A DNA stretch of 64,000 nt from contig OZ038452.1 of the NCBI GenBank assembly GCA_964036195.1, positions 27,601,785 to 27,665,784 of the forward strand, read 5' to 3'. The notes under the pieces were generated by a model. The model ran no database searches. It worked only from the letters and a program-made list of their open reading frames with translations, and was not told the DNA's origin. A program made the position numbers and the translations under genes. Numbering within the stretch: the stretch's first letter is position 1; every line of letters starts with the position of its first letter. This stretch comes from Sphaerolaimus hirsutus (lineage: Eukaryota; Nematoda; Chromadorea; Monhysterida; Sphaerolaimidae). This document shows positions 21,401 to 32,300 of this stretch, piece after piece.

Positions 21401-22617
21401 TGTGTTAAGTGCACGGTTTCATATCGCAAGATTTTGTGTCAGAACGTGGAAGAGTTTCATATTTACGTTTTTGAATGTGTCCCATTGTAGGTGGTCCTGT
21501 GGAGTGACGTTGTTTTGCATACGATGTGATAAATGTGAAAATTTAGTGATATTTATGTGTGTGCTTAACATACTAAATAGGGTATATTTATCTACTGTCA
21601 TGCCAAATTTGCACTATTTTTCTGAATAATTGGTGCTTTGGTAGACGATTGCCTGACATGCGCCACCCTCAAACACGTATTAAACTTTGCTTCATTTTCC
21701 GACATGAATTTTCGTGATGTGGAACCGTGCACTTAACACAACAAATGGGGTACATTTATCTACCCCCATACCAAATTGAGCAGTTTTCATTCAAAATTGA
21801 CGTGTTGGGAGCCAATTGAAACCGTGCGCCTGACGTGGGCCACCCTATATCTCTAAACACACATCCATATCCTTTCCAGACAACTGTAATCGTCGATCAG
21901 TTTATCGATGACCTGCGTCCTCTCAGTGAACCCGATGTACCCCGCGTGGCGCAGTCCCATTGGCAGCATGTGTTCGAAATCAAGTCCGCTTATTGATTTT
22001 TTTGCATTTTTAAAATTATAATAATCGCACTTAACACACCGGCTATTCACTGGTTTCAGGGGTGGGAAGAGGCATTTACTTTTTATTTATTAATTTGGAA
22101 AATATTCTCGTTGTGAAAACAGTTATTAAAATTTCACCCCCGCTGTTGAAACTGAAGTCGGATTTGATTTGGTAAAATTTTTCACTTATGAGCACAGCGT
22201 TTTATCTATGTCAATTCGGTATTTATTTGCTGGGTCCTGGCACATGTTCAAATGCCATAAGTTGTTTCAAATGCGCATTCCATATTGGGCCATGTGCATT
22301 TTCACATTTTTTTTCAACCTACCAACTAAAATCTCAATTGACATAGACCAGTTGACACTGATGCTCAGTGCCAACTGAATAGTGTGTGTGCATGATGCCA
22401 ATTATGTTTGAGAGAGAAAAATTAAACAATTTTCAGACATGCTGCGCTGATGAAAGTGAGAAGTGCATGCACTGCGACAAATGCCGAACTTCAACGAGCT
22501 ACTGATATGTTGTCAGTTGCAAATAGAGACTTGGAAAGGTTCCAAAATTTTCTGCTGACTGAGATGGCTGTAACTAGGCAGCAGATTTCCCAGTGGGAAG
22601 ATCAGATCCAGATGTAG
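15458..22617 (+). CDS. Nine-exon gene of unknown function
   Basis: Exons: 15458-15466, 15545-15661, 15958-16098, 16173-16289, 16701-16870, 17854-18176, 19089-19210, 21880-21971 and 22437-22617. All phases are compatible and give about 423 residues. I do not recognise the family. The N-terminal 140 residues are charged and helical (MGSVKSRLEKTLQTLGG; DFRFLREFMQKFTSDDVNKI). The middle is low in complexity and rich in Ser, Asn, Gln and His (SGHNQHYHYQKN). The C-terminus looks like a coiled coil (DMLSVANRDLERFQNFLLTE) ending WEDQIQM. No signal peptide or membrane segment is visible, so it is probably cytosolic or nuclear. The first coding exon has only three codons. Exon 8 uses a weak donor (GT|GTTCGA), chosen because it restores phase; without splicing it would stop at 21994-21996, so an alternative shorter C-terminus is possible. 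Confidence 0.68.
16935..17002 (-). pseudogene. tRNA-like sequence (tRNA pseudogene or SINE head), 5' part cut by transposon
   Basis: On the minus strand an A-box-like GTGTAATGGATAG is followed by a possible anticodon stem GCAC/GTGC. A good B box, GGTTCGGTTCC, lies at 16946-16956 within a T-stem CGGG/CCCG. The 5' acceptor strand does not pair well. A hAT-like element is inserted directly at the A-box end (duplicated octamer CATTACAC/TATTACAC), so the tRNA 5' end is separated by about 500 bp. It is probably a relic or tRNA-derived SINE rather than a working tRNA. Confidence 0.45.
17003..17498. mobile_element. hAT-like MITE, CAGGGGTCTCC family
   Basis: It starts CAGGGGTCTCC and ends GGAGACCCCG. 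The flanking octamers CATTACAC (16995-17002) and TATTACAC (17499-17506) differ at one base. The interior is about the same length as 6494-7000, with the same GATAGATAGCTG motifs. It lies in an intron of the gene at 15458-22617. Confidence 0.85.
18288..19008. mobile_element. hAT-like fold-back element, TAGGGTTG ends with AAAAACGTT arms
   Basis: Ends TAGGGTTG and CCAACCCTA are bounded by a perfect octamer duplication ATCCAAAT (18280-18287 and 19009-19016). Arms are inverted arrays of AAAAAACGTTGTTTTT. The core resembles the element at 7703-8075. It lies in the intron between exons 17854-18176 and 19089-19210. Confidence 0.85.
19238..19388. repeat. Degenerate copy of the TAGGGTTCAAACGGG family
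   Basis: GGGTTCAAACGGGAT on the left and ATCCCGTTTCAAGGACCC on the right surround CGGGAT and CCCGAAATTTCTCGGG units. The ends are diverged and no target duplication is evident. It begins just downstream of the donor of exon 19089-19210. Confidence 0.6.
19588..20575. mobile_element. hAT-like MITE, CAGGGGTCTCC family, second nesting level
   Basis: Ends are CAGGGGTCTCC and GAAGACCCCTG. The perfect octamer TTGAATTA occurs at 19580-19587 and 20576-20583, and is part of the family A arm it landed in. It is itself interrupted by 19964-20451. Confidence 0.88.
19964..20451. mobile_element. hAT-like MITE, CAGGGACGTACGC family, third nesting level
   Basis: Ends are CAGGGACGTACGCAGG and CTGCGTACGTCCCTG. 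The perfect octamer TTGGGGGT occurs at 19956-19963 and 20452-20459. The interior has repeated GGCGCTGGCGCCATTC palindromic units. Related copies are at 6101-7039 and 29609-29949. Confidence 0.88.
22165..22400. repeat. Fold-back repeat, GTCAACT type (family C)
   Basis: GTCAATTCGG..TTTGC at left and GACATAGACCAGTTGACACT with GAATAGTGTGTGTGCAT at right are the diverged arms of a CACACTAGTT-ended fold-back. It lies in the last intron of the gene at 15458-22617, just before its terminal exon. Confidence 0.5.
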
Positions 22618-24578
22618 ATTCTGCAACTGGACAAGTGACAAGTGAATTGGTAAGTGGTAAGTCGAGTGACAAGTAAATTTATAAGCGGTAAGTCAGGTGA
22701 CAAGTAAATTGGTAAGTGGTAAGACAAATGATAGTGTAATTCTGATTGTCAAGTATTCTATACGACATTTAATTGTCAAATGCTTTTACTTGTCACTCAA
22801 TTTACTGTTTAGCCATACCATTAATTACCACTCACCACAAAAGCTTCTCTGTACTCATAAGTAAATAAGTAATTGGTGTATTGACATAATGTTATGATTT
22901 TGCAAACTTAGTTTGGCACTTGTAAATGTATTATTTGCATGGTTTCTTATGTCCTACTGGTAAAGTCGTGAAATTGTCACTCCTTTGAGTGTACTTGACT
23001 GTTTATTTGTCAACTATTTACTTAAATTTATTACTGACATTTTGCAACTACCGTATTTCCTCGAAATACCCCCCCCCCCCTCAAAATGGGCACTATGAAT
23101 TTGCGGTCCGGGAAATGCATAACAGACGTTCAAAACACTTACTGTGTTACGTTAGAACATCGTTTATACCATCTACATCCTTATATAAGGCTGTAAAAAC
23201 TTATAAATGGTGGTTATTGTTGCATTTTTCACGTTGTTCTCTCAAAATTTTCACTCTGAAAAAATAAACCCCCGGGGGGGTTTTCGAGGAAATACGGTAA
23301 CCATTTTTATCGTCCACATTCTACACATGAATATGTCTATGTCGATTTATTTGTTCAATTTTGAATAAAAGATTTTTAGAAAATAGTTTTTTTGTTATTA
23401 ACATACTGATTGTGAAAATATTGGTTCACCTGCAAAATATTCATGTCAGAAACAAAGAAAAAATCAAGCCTCTACTTCTAAAAGTTTTTTTAGTCTAACA
23501 TTTGATTTGGAGAAAATTCGATTTTCAAGTTTCAATCCAATGCAATGCATGTCCAGTGGGCTTGCTCGCTGTCTATCGATAAGTTCCTAAATGTGTTGGT
23601 AATAAACTCTGCTCTCAACATTTATGGGAGCAGTGGCCTTTCCACAAAATGCATTTGGACAGGAACAAAAAAGCATCCAGGAAGAAGTTCTGTAAATAGT
23701 GGATTTATCGACTTCTTGCTCGTCACAAAAATTACTTTCCAAGCCTTGTTTAACTCGTTTTATGGGCAATTTATGGACTTATCAGCTTGTGACCACAATG
23801 GACTTATCGACTTTCTATTTGAAGATTTTTGCAAAAAAATGTTGACTTACCGACTTTTAGCTAGATAGGTACATCATTTTACTTATCGACTACTTGATGT
23901 GGTTTTTAATAGAAAATGGTTAATAATGACATTTCCCTCTCTTAACTCGTTTTCAAAGTTTGGACTTGATGACTTTTAGTAGTGGACGTCTGATTGTATT
24001 TGTGCAAATTATTTTATCACTGTCACGTGACACTTAAGGTCACATCGTAAAAATTTACTGTGGGTAAATACGAAACATTTCATTTGTACACAGTTATTTT
24101 GGCTTTTCATTGAAACATGTGATTCATCGAATAACTTATGTAAAACTCCGTCGGTCTGTTTTTATTTTTGAAAATTGAATCAAAATTCACTGAAAACTGA
24201 TTAGAGGTTAGGAATAGTTTACACATTTTTGGTGTCTAAGATAGATATTTATATTAGACATGTATTTTCCCTGAACTCGGGGTGTGTGCACTACCCCGAG
24301 TATAGATATACCTATCTAACCCCTAAAAGTGGTACATAAGTTTCATTGACATAACTCGTATTGTGTATGTGATTATTTCAGCACTTCGCACTGAACTGAT
24401 AAGATTTGTAAATAAACACCCGTGTACATAATTGTTATCAAACTGATGATAAAAGACAAAATAAGCAAATTAACTTGTAACTGCCTTGCTTCAGTCGCAA
24501 AAATACACTTCTGTCAAAAGTACATAAATTCCTCATTTTTCGTTTTTAATCGAAAACAAAATTTGAAAATCTTCAAAA
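22618..24578. other. Intergenic region before the tetraspanin gene
   Basis: No exon is seen. The left part (about 22620-22995) is a fold-back of AAGTGGTAAGTC and GACAAGTAAATTGG words (family E type). 23050-23297 is a family A MITE. 23570-23910 contains loose repeats of CTTATCGACTT that create a spurious ORF. The rest is plain AT-rich sequence. Confidence 0.5.
23050..23297. mobile_element. Family A MITE (short subfamily)
   Basis: It begins CCGTATTTCCTCGAAATACC and ends CGAGGAAATACGG, with TA at both flanks. The body is nearly identical to 24988-25235 and 31279-31537, so the subfamily spread recently. Confidence 0.85.
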
Positions 24579-27500
24579 ATGGTTGATGGCTGCGCCCCGA
24601 GCTGTACGAAATTCGTATTGATCCTTGCCAACGTGCTCGTTTGCGTGAGTCACGTTTGAAATGTGATGCGTTTTCGATTTGCTGAAATTTTGGAGGACTT
24701 TGAGGGTTTATCAACTGTTCCCGGTTCCCTCTCCCTCCCTCCTCAATAAAACCGCTGAAATAAAAAATTGTGAAAATAGAATGGCAGCCTCCAGTAGAAC
24801 GGCACCTCCAAAAGAACCGCAGATAAAAAAGTTGATGAAAAGATAGAACGCTGCTCTTCTATTAAAAGAAATATGGTATTTTTACAGTCGGCAATTTGAG
24901 ACCACTTGTTGGGGAACACTGAACTCCTTTGAAATTTGTCGGTCGACAGTGTGCTGAATTGTCCCGAACTTGACAATTGCCAAGATACCGTATTTCCTCG
25001 AAATACCCCCCTCCCCCCTCAATATGGGCACTATGAATTTGTGGGCCGGGAAATGCATAACAGACATTCAAAACACTTACTGTGTTACGTTAGAACATCG
25101 TTTATACCATCTACATCCTTATAAAAGGCTGTAAAAACTTATAAATGGTGGTTATTGTTGCATTTCTCACGTTTTTCTCTCAAAATTTTCACTCTGAAAA
25201 AATAAACCCCCGGGGGGTAATTCGAGGAAATACGGTAACCATTTTTCTCATCCACATTCTACACATGAATAACTAAAATTCCTTGAGTGGTCCCAACCCC
25301 CCCCCCGTTTCAGATTTTGGGAGCTGCAGTTTTCGGCGTGTCAATTTGGGCCTCGTTTGACCCATCTTTCAGCGACACCCTGCAGGAGTCCCTGCTCAAT
25401 GTGACTAAAGATACGACTGGGCTGGATTTGTCGGGCGATGTCACCACTGTGCGTTCAGTTTACTGGGTTTTATTTTACATAGTTGCTCCGCAGTAGTCGC
25501 AGTCATTTTCCGGTGAATTTTTGCATTTAGCCTGCTAAGTTCGTGTAATTTACTTCGGGTAGAAATTCGTATAAAACTTTTTAAAAAAATGAATTCGGGT
25601 AAGTGACACGGCAACTTTACACATTTGCCTGTAGCTGTAGGGCGTTGCGTTAAGAAGTTTTCGCGCCCTACCACTTGGAAGGTCTTTTTCGGAAATCGCC
25701 AATTGTGGGCACGTCGCAAAGTGATAAATGGTAGATCAAGTGGCAAGGAACAAGTAAACCTTTGGATACGAGTAATTTGATTTATAACTTTTACCATAAC
25801 TTCATGAGTTACTTATCAACTCGACAACTTACCACTTTACTTGTCCCTCCTCCACTTTCACAATAAACTCCCCAAACAACCCCCCCCGCAGCTGTCAACC
25901 ATGGTGTGGGTCCTGTGCGGCCTGGGCCTGTTCACCCTCCTAGTAGGCCTAGTCGGCTGCTGGGGCGCATGGGCGGAGAATCGCTGCTGCCTCAGCTTCT
26001 ACTTCTGCGTGGTGCTCCTGTGCGCCCTGGTGCAGCTCGGCCTCGCCATCGCCATCATGTCCGGCCAGGTGCCAGTCCCAGACCCTGTAAAATGCCCCGT
26101 AAAATGTCAAATGTCACGCAAAGTGTCAAAAGTCATGTAAAATGGCCTATAAAATACAGTTGCCATTTTGCAGGTCATTTTACAAGCCTTTTGACACTTT
26201 GCGTGACATTTGACATTTTATGCGGCGTTTTACAGGGTCTGGGACTGGCACCAGAGCGGCATGGAGTCTCTGGTCACTGACGCGCTCAATGCTACCAAAA
26301 CGGCGGATAATGTTGCTTTTAAGCAGTTGGAGAGTGAGGTGCGTTGTTGGTTTGGTCGTGCACACGCTAGTTGATAAGGATACCGAATGTCAACTGGTTC
26401 CGGTCCCGATTTAAAGGACTGGGGCTTAATTGTCAAGCCATGTTGCATTTGAACATTTTCCTGGCATTTTACAATGTGTAAGACTATGGTGACCATTGTG
26501 CCAGTGAACAAGTGATAGCTTAAGTTAAAAGCCATGAATGGCAGGCAAATTCGTAATTGAGTGAGTTATGTGACAGGCATATTCGTAATACTTGTTAGTT
26601 ATTGATCGCCACTTTCTTTGTCACATGTCCAGTAACTGTAGAGCCTGGTAGGGTGGCAGAATGTACCGTACCGCATTTTTGGGAAAATTACTGTACCGTT
26701 TACCGCAATTTTATAAATTTACCGAACCGTACTGTGTACCGCATTTTCCAAAATTTACCGTACCGTACCGCGTACCGCACTCATTTACTGAATTTTACGC
26801 GGTAAATTTTACTCAGTTTTACCTTACATTTTTCAACATATTGATGACAATTGATGTGGTGTTCTGCAAATTTTATGCGCTCAAGTGCGCAATATTCACA
26901 ACATTGTTTTCACTGATTTTCAGCCCTTTCACATGCTATATTGTCCCCAAATTGCATTCATGCCTTATGGCTTATTTTCAGCTATTTTTATACATGCCAT
27001 TATATACCTATTTTTCAACTATTTTGCAAATTTTCACCCATTTTTATTTATTTTCTCTCTTTTCTTCCTTCTACACCTTGAAAAAGCCTATATATTGAGC
27101 CCCTGCATTGTGGGTAATGTAATTTTATGTCATCACACTGTTATTTTGTTCTTAAGTCAATTATCGAATTGTATAATTGAATTTGGTGTCAATTTATGAA
27201 GAAAAAGTTGTATGTAGTCCAGTATTGATACATTTCTGACAATCGGAAATTTACTGTACCGTACCGTGTACCGCACTTTTCAGATATACCGTACCGTACC
27301 ATTTACCGCAAAATTGAACATTTACTGTACCGTACCGTTTAACGCAAAATAGAAAATTTACCGTACCGTACCGTCTGCCACCCTAGAGCCTGGCACATTC
27401 ATTTGACCCATAGAACTGACATCTCAAAGGTTTATTATAGGAACCTATTTTGGACATCAAAAAACTCGCCAATAATCCCTCACAAACCACACTCAACACA

Positions 27501-28079
27501 AAAACCCCTCAAATAACCCCCCCCCCCAGTTGAACTGCTGCGGCGTTTCTGGCACCGAGCCAGAATGCATCGCTAAAATGTTTGGCGATCAAATCCGAGA
27601 GACGCTCGGTATGACAACGACGTTGGGTAGAAAACCGGGCTGCGCTCAAGCCACCTGGGAGTTGATTTCACATGGATTGGTAACATTGGGGATCGTGTGT
27701 ATTGCAGCTGTTGTCGTGGAGGTTCGTTTGGGGTCGTTTTGGATCAGTGCCAAGTTTTGGAGTGATTTGTGTGATATGTAGTCAAGTGTGTAGGGTGGCG
27801 CGTGGTGCCCAAGAAAGAAAGTAAGTTATAGTGTCAAATCAAGTGACAAACTTGAACGAAGGCTTTTGCGTTGAGAAATTCACTTATAAGTCGATATGTC
27901 ACTCTTCGCACATTTCGCGCCACTTTTCTTGTCACTTACTCCTCAACTTGCAATGGCACTTGACTCGTCACATCCTTATCGTTTATAAATCACTGCATTT
28001 TCAGCTGTTGGCGCTGGTGTCCGCGTGTATCCTGTGCACGGCCATTGGCAAACGCGTCGGCTATACAGAGTTTGTGTGA
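24579..28079 (+). CDS. Tetraspanin
   Basis: Six exons, all joined in phase 0: 24579-24644, 25314-25448, 25892-26068, 26255-26338, 27530-27721 and 28005-28079, giving 242 residues, normal for the family. TM1 is KFVLILANVLVCILGAAVFG. TM2 is MVWVLCGLGLFTLLVGLVGC. TM3 is FYFCVVLLCALVQLGLAIAI. The large loop has the diagnostic CCG motif (ELNCCGVSG) plus PEC and PGC cysteines, four Cys in all. TM4 runs from LVTLGIVCIAAVVVE into LLALVSACILC, followed by a short tail. Family knowledge: tetraspanins organise membrane microdomains with integrins and other partners. The orthologue is not determinable. Odd feature: intron 3 (26069-26254) consists entirely of a palindromic transposon plus a duplicated CAG. 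The acceptors of exons 2, 3 and 5 lie behind long C runs. Confidence 0.93.
24988..25235. mobile_element. Family A MITE in tetraspanin intron 1
   Basis: Ends CCGTATTTCCTCGAAATACC and AATTCGAGGAAATACGG with TA on each side. It is about 248 bp and nearly identical to 23050-23297. Confidence 0.85.
26069..26254. mobile_element. Introner-like family B palindrome forming tetraspanin intron 3
   Basis: 26069-26251 is an almost perfect fold-back. The left arm starts GTGCCAGTCCCAGACCCTG, and the right arm is its inverse complement ending CAGGGTCTGGGACTGGCAC. The arms are about 90 bp each. Upstream is exon end GGCCAG; downstream is CAGAGCGGC. A 3-bp direct repeat CAG therefore flanks the element. Splicing from CAG|GTGCC to CAC-CAG|AGC restores SGQSGMESL in frame. 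Other AG sites at the right arm shift the frame into a stop. The element thus provides the donor GT, and the duplicated CAG provides the acceptor. Confidence 0.85.
26649..27385. mobile_element. hAT-like fold-back, TAGGGTGGCAGA ends
   Basis: Ends TAGGGTGGCAGA and TCTGCCACCCTA carry a perfect octamer duplication GAGCCTGG (26641-26648 and 27386-27393). Subterminal regions are inverted arrays of ACCGTACCGT words. No ORF is transposase-like. It lies in tetraspanin intron 4. Confidence 0.87.
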
Positions 28080-29351
28080 GGCGGTTTTTGAAGAAATTTG
28101 AGACATTTGAAGTTGATTTTTTGACGTAATTTGATGGTGATATTTATCGAAATTAATTTTTGCTGATACTGTGGTATTTTTTGATGTGAAAATTGCATGA
28201 ATATTTGGGGATCACACAGTGAACTTATGAACATTTGGCATTTGATCGAGAGACAAAAGACAATTGAATATTCATGTGAATGTTGCGTAGAACCGTTTAC
28301 GTTCAATGTACACAAACTACGGCGTTTTGCGGAGATTGTCAAAAGAACGTATGGTGTGAAAAATTGTCACAAAATTGCGCAAAAATGCGATATAAATTGC
28401 ATAGATGGTATTTGGAAAAGGCATAAATGGCAGTGTTCAAAAATGTAAAAGTCTACATATGCAGGGATCCAAGCTAATAAATTCAAAACATCATAAATAC
28501 ATTCCAGGTGTGGAGTGCAAAAGATTGCTGACATATAAAGTGTATAGTTCAACATGAATTGTGGAATTGGCACCAGCTCAAATAATTAAAAAACCTTTTT
28601 TGCAAAGAACAATTGGCGTAATTGCAAATTTGCAACAAAAAAAATTAACTTAAATTTACAGTTAAAATTTAACTATAAATATAAAATATGCCAGACAATC
28701 AAATAATCAAGCACAAAAATACAGAAAGTGACCAGTGTCTAAGCTTGCAGATAGTATTTCTAAGAGGCTTTTCAAAAGAATCAGATCAAGAATATCTAGT
28801 GCAAACAAAACTGCAAATGAAAAGATATGAACAATAGGATCAAACAACTATGCTGTATTGTATTTTTACTCAGTACATTCATAAAGAACCTTAGAAAACC
28901 AGGTACCAGTTCTGCAAAATGAGAAGTGAGAAGTGAAATGGCAAAGGCGAAGTAAAAGCGCAAATGCAAAGTGAAATGGCAAGTGAATTGGCAGGTGAAA
29001 TGGCGAAAGTGAAGAGAAATTACTTTTTTTATTTTTTCACTTCGTCTTTGCCATTTCACTTATCATTTTGCGAAACTGGCCCCTGGCATTTCTTTTTGGT
29101 AAGTCAATCTTTGTAAAGCTGTAAAGTAAATAGGCATGTTGTGGACATGCATGTTTTTATACTATTTTACAAGCTGAAATTTTGAACACATTTGAGTTTG
29201 TCAGAATGAAGCAATTCTGGTCTCTGTAAACAGTCAACAATATTCTGCCCAACTCAAATGCTTCAAAGTTGATTTTTTAGTTTTAGGAAGTTCAGCTGTA
29301 AACTAAAGTGTGTGGCTATCTGACATAAATTCAATTATCACAAAAAGAACC
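28080..29351. other. Intergenic region between convergent tetraspanin and ZP genes
   Basis: It presumably contains both 3' UTRs. At 28903-29085 there is a family E fold-back: CAG|GTACCAGTTCTGC on the left, GCGAAACTGGCCCC on the right, with inverted AAGTGAAATGGCAAAG arms. The remainder is AT-rich. One ORF (28197-28448) is Cys-rich but resembles no known protein. Confidence 0.5.
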
Positions 29352-32300
29352 TCATTCCTTCTGGCTATGAAAATCGAGCCCAAAAATGTGCTTTCTTCTA
29401 ATATAAACCACTGCCAAAATTGTCAAACTTGTGACTGAAACTCCAGCCAAAGCTAGTGCGTATCCAGCGAATTTTTCACTGGTCATGCAAACAACTCCAT
29501 CTGGCGCCAGACCTGTGAAATAGGGGACACATTTGTGTTATATTTGGGGTGTTTTAAATATGGCCCAATCTCCAATCTTGGGAATGTGATTGTGTGGTAA
29601 CCTGGGGCCAAGGACATATCCAGGGGGCGGGGGGGGGGGGGCTGCAGCGGTGTACTGTAAAAATTTTGCGCGCAAGCGCGCATTTGTCCATCATACAGCG
29701 TTATTTTGAAAAAAATCGGCCCTGTACTCACAATTTTCCTTCAAATAGATGAAACGGCCGGGTTGTCGCTATATATGTACGTATTTTCACATACATATAA
29801 GCGATTTTTGGTGCCAGCGCCAATGCCAATGGCGCCATGGCGTGGCGCCTACGAATGGCGCCAGCGCCATGACGCCATTCCGCCACCCGTTCGCCGGGCT
29901 CTGTAAAACAAGCACCCCCCCCCGCTCCAAAATCCTGGATACATCCCTGCCTGGGGCCAATTCTACAAGTGGACAAGCAACAAACTAAGTAATAATTAAG
30001 TGACGAGCAAATTCGCAACTGAAAACACTTATAAGTTTACTTATCACTTACCATGTTTTGTTATTTGTCCACTCATATAATTGTACCCTGTTACTAAAAA
30101 GGGTGGAAATTGCTTCATTTTTGAGTATCTTGTCTGATTTTGTACTCACTAACGATAGATTTTGCAAACTTACCAAGTGCCAGGTCCGGATGCTTTCTAT
30201 CTGTCAACAAATCTATCAATTTCTTAGCCTCCACAGTTTCATCTACTTGAGTCTCTGGATCATCTGAAATCATGGCAGTATTTAGATTTTTGGGATAAAA
30301 AATAACCAGTTGTCTGTTTTAATCAAAAACCTTCACAACAAGGTAAATACCCACCATAAACCGCATCCAATTCGAAAACGGTTATTTTCGCTTCTGGCAG
30401 GTCAAAATTGACTGCCTCATCAGAAACACTGCCAAAATTGCGTTGATTTTGCCTCGAAATCGGCGCCGCCGGCCCCGTTGCGTTGTTTACAATTGCGTTA
30501 CGCGTTTTACGACTTCTGTGCAGCAGCGCCCGGGCGGCCAAGGCGTCGAAATAGCGCCTGTATTTATGATATTTTGTGTTTGCGCTATTGTGCCCACGCA
30601 CAAAACTTGTCAACGATCATTTTTTGCCGATTTTGGAACTATTTTCAATTGAGTTTTCAAAATTAAAGACAAAAAAAAACAGTCGAAAAGTAGTGTGTCT
30701 GTGTGTGAAAATTGCACTGATCTTGCATTTTGCTCCTTAAAAAGTACCGATTTGTTGCTCAGAGTACCCAAAACCCCCCTAACCTAATTTTAGGCGTATA
30801 AGCGCCCGCAGTGGGTGGATCTATCGGATAAGCCTGATTTATATTAACCACGCTGGTCCCTCCACTCGCTCCATTCGCATTCACATTCGCATTTCCGTTT
30901 CCATTGGCATAATTTGGCTGCGTGCCAGGCTCCTGAAATGGGTTGGACCCCTGGCTGGCCTGATTTGATCCTGAGCCCAGGTTGAACTGATTTGATCCTG
31001 ACCCCTGGTTTGGTTGGTTTGAAAATGACCCCTGGCTGGGTTGATTTGAGCCGGAGCCCTGCTGTTGTTGTTGGTAGGGGGGTGGCGGGCGGGTGAAACT
31101 TGTGGACCCCGGTGCAGGGCACGTCGGTTTCTGGGGGGGGGGGTATTTTGTGGTGGGGGGGAGGGGGGGGGTTTGAGGTGGGGGAAAGTGGGAAGTGGGG
31201 GTTTTGAGTGGTGGGTAAAGTGGAAGGTTTTTGACGCCTATTTTGGCTGCGGCAAATTTAATTGCTTATCGGTACCTACCGTATTTCCTCGAAATACCCC
31301 CCCCCCCTCGAAATACCCCCTCAAAATGGGCACTATGAATTTGTGGTCTGGGAAATGCATAACATACGTTCAAAACACTTACTGTGTTACGTTAGAACAC
31401 CATTTATACCATCTACATCCTGATATAAGGCTGTAAAAACTTATAAATGGTGGTTATTGTTGCATTTTCACGTTTTTCTCTCAAAATTTTCACTCTGAAA
31501 AAATAAACCCCCCGGGGGGTAATTCGAGGAAATGCGGTATATCTCTTATCAGTTAACTTGTCATTTGTGATGGAACAGTGTCATATAAAAGGGCGCCAAG
31601 CGCCGTGGCACCATTCAAAAAATGCAAACAAAATTCAAAATATTTGCGTCAGCATATTTCGGATGCATACTCGAATATACTCGGCGGATATCACGCTTAG
31701 TATGGAAACCTACTATAACCCATCTGAATTGTGAACCAAAAATTATACATTTTTTCATCATAATATTTCGTTTTTAGTGTGGAAAGATTTATTACGAAAT
31801 TTTTCACAAGATTTTATTCATTAAATTATGGTAGGATTCTGCACATCCTTTGCGGTCCGCCGAGCATAACTATACGTATTTTCCTGCATCATGTTTATCA
31901 TCTCAGCTACGCTACAGCTATCTGGCTGTTGTAGTGAACCCGTAAAAACAGTGTTTCAGGCTGACTAGGCACTCTTCTGTTACGCGCTAATAGTATTATT
32001 TTATTTTAATTAATTTTCTGAGATTTTAGTAAAATTATTTTACAAATATTTATTTGAAACTCTAGACCTTTAAATAGGCCAGAGTGTTTAACGATTACGT
32101 TGTAATAAGTCACTTTAATTATTTGTAGTGCCCGCAATGTTTCCACGCCAATGAACTTTTTTTCGTGGGGTGTGTTTTAATTGGCAGTAGTGATGGAAAA
32201 GCGCCAGAAAAAAGGGCGCCACAGAGAAAGAGCGCCAGGCGCCATGGCGCCATTCAAAAGGTGGGCGCCACGGAAAGAGGGCGCCATGGCGCCATTTGAA

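Noticed and set aside
23545..23868. 107-residue ORF on the plus strand
   Set aside because: Built on loose repeats of CTTATCGACTT; no protein signature and no splice partners.
26231..26254. TTTTACAG as acceptor of tetraspanin exon 4
   Set aside because: Using it in the required phase 0 reads into a stop after about 15 codons; the CAG after the element keeps the frame.
28197..28448. Cys-containing 83-residue ORF
   Set aside because: Lies just after the tetraspanin stop, probably 3' UTR; no recognisable motif.
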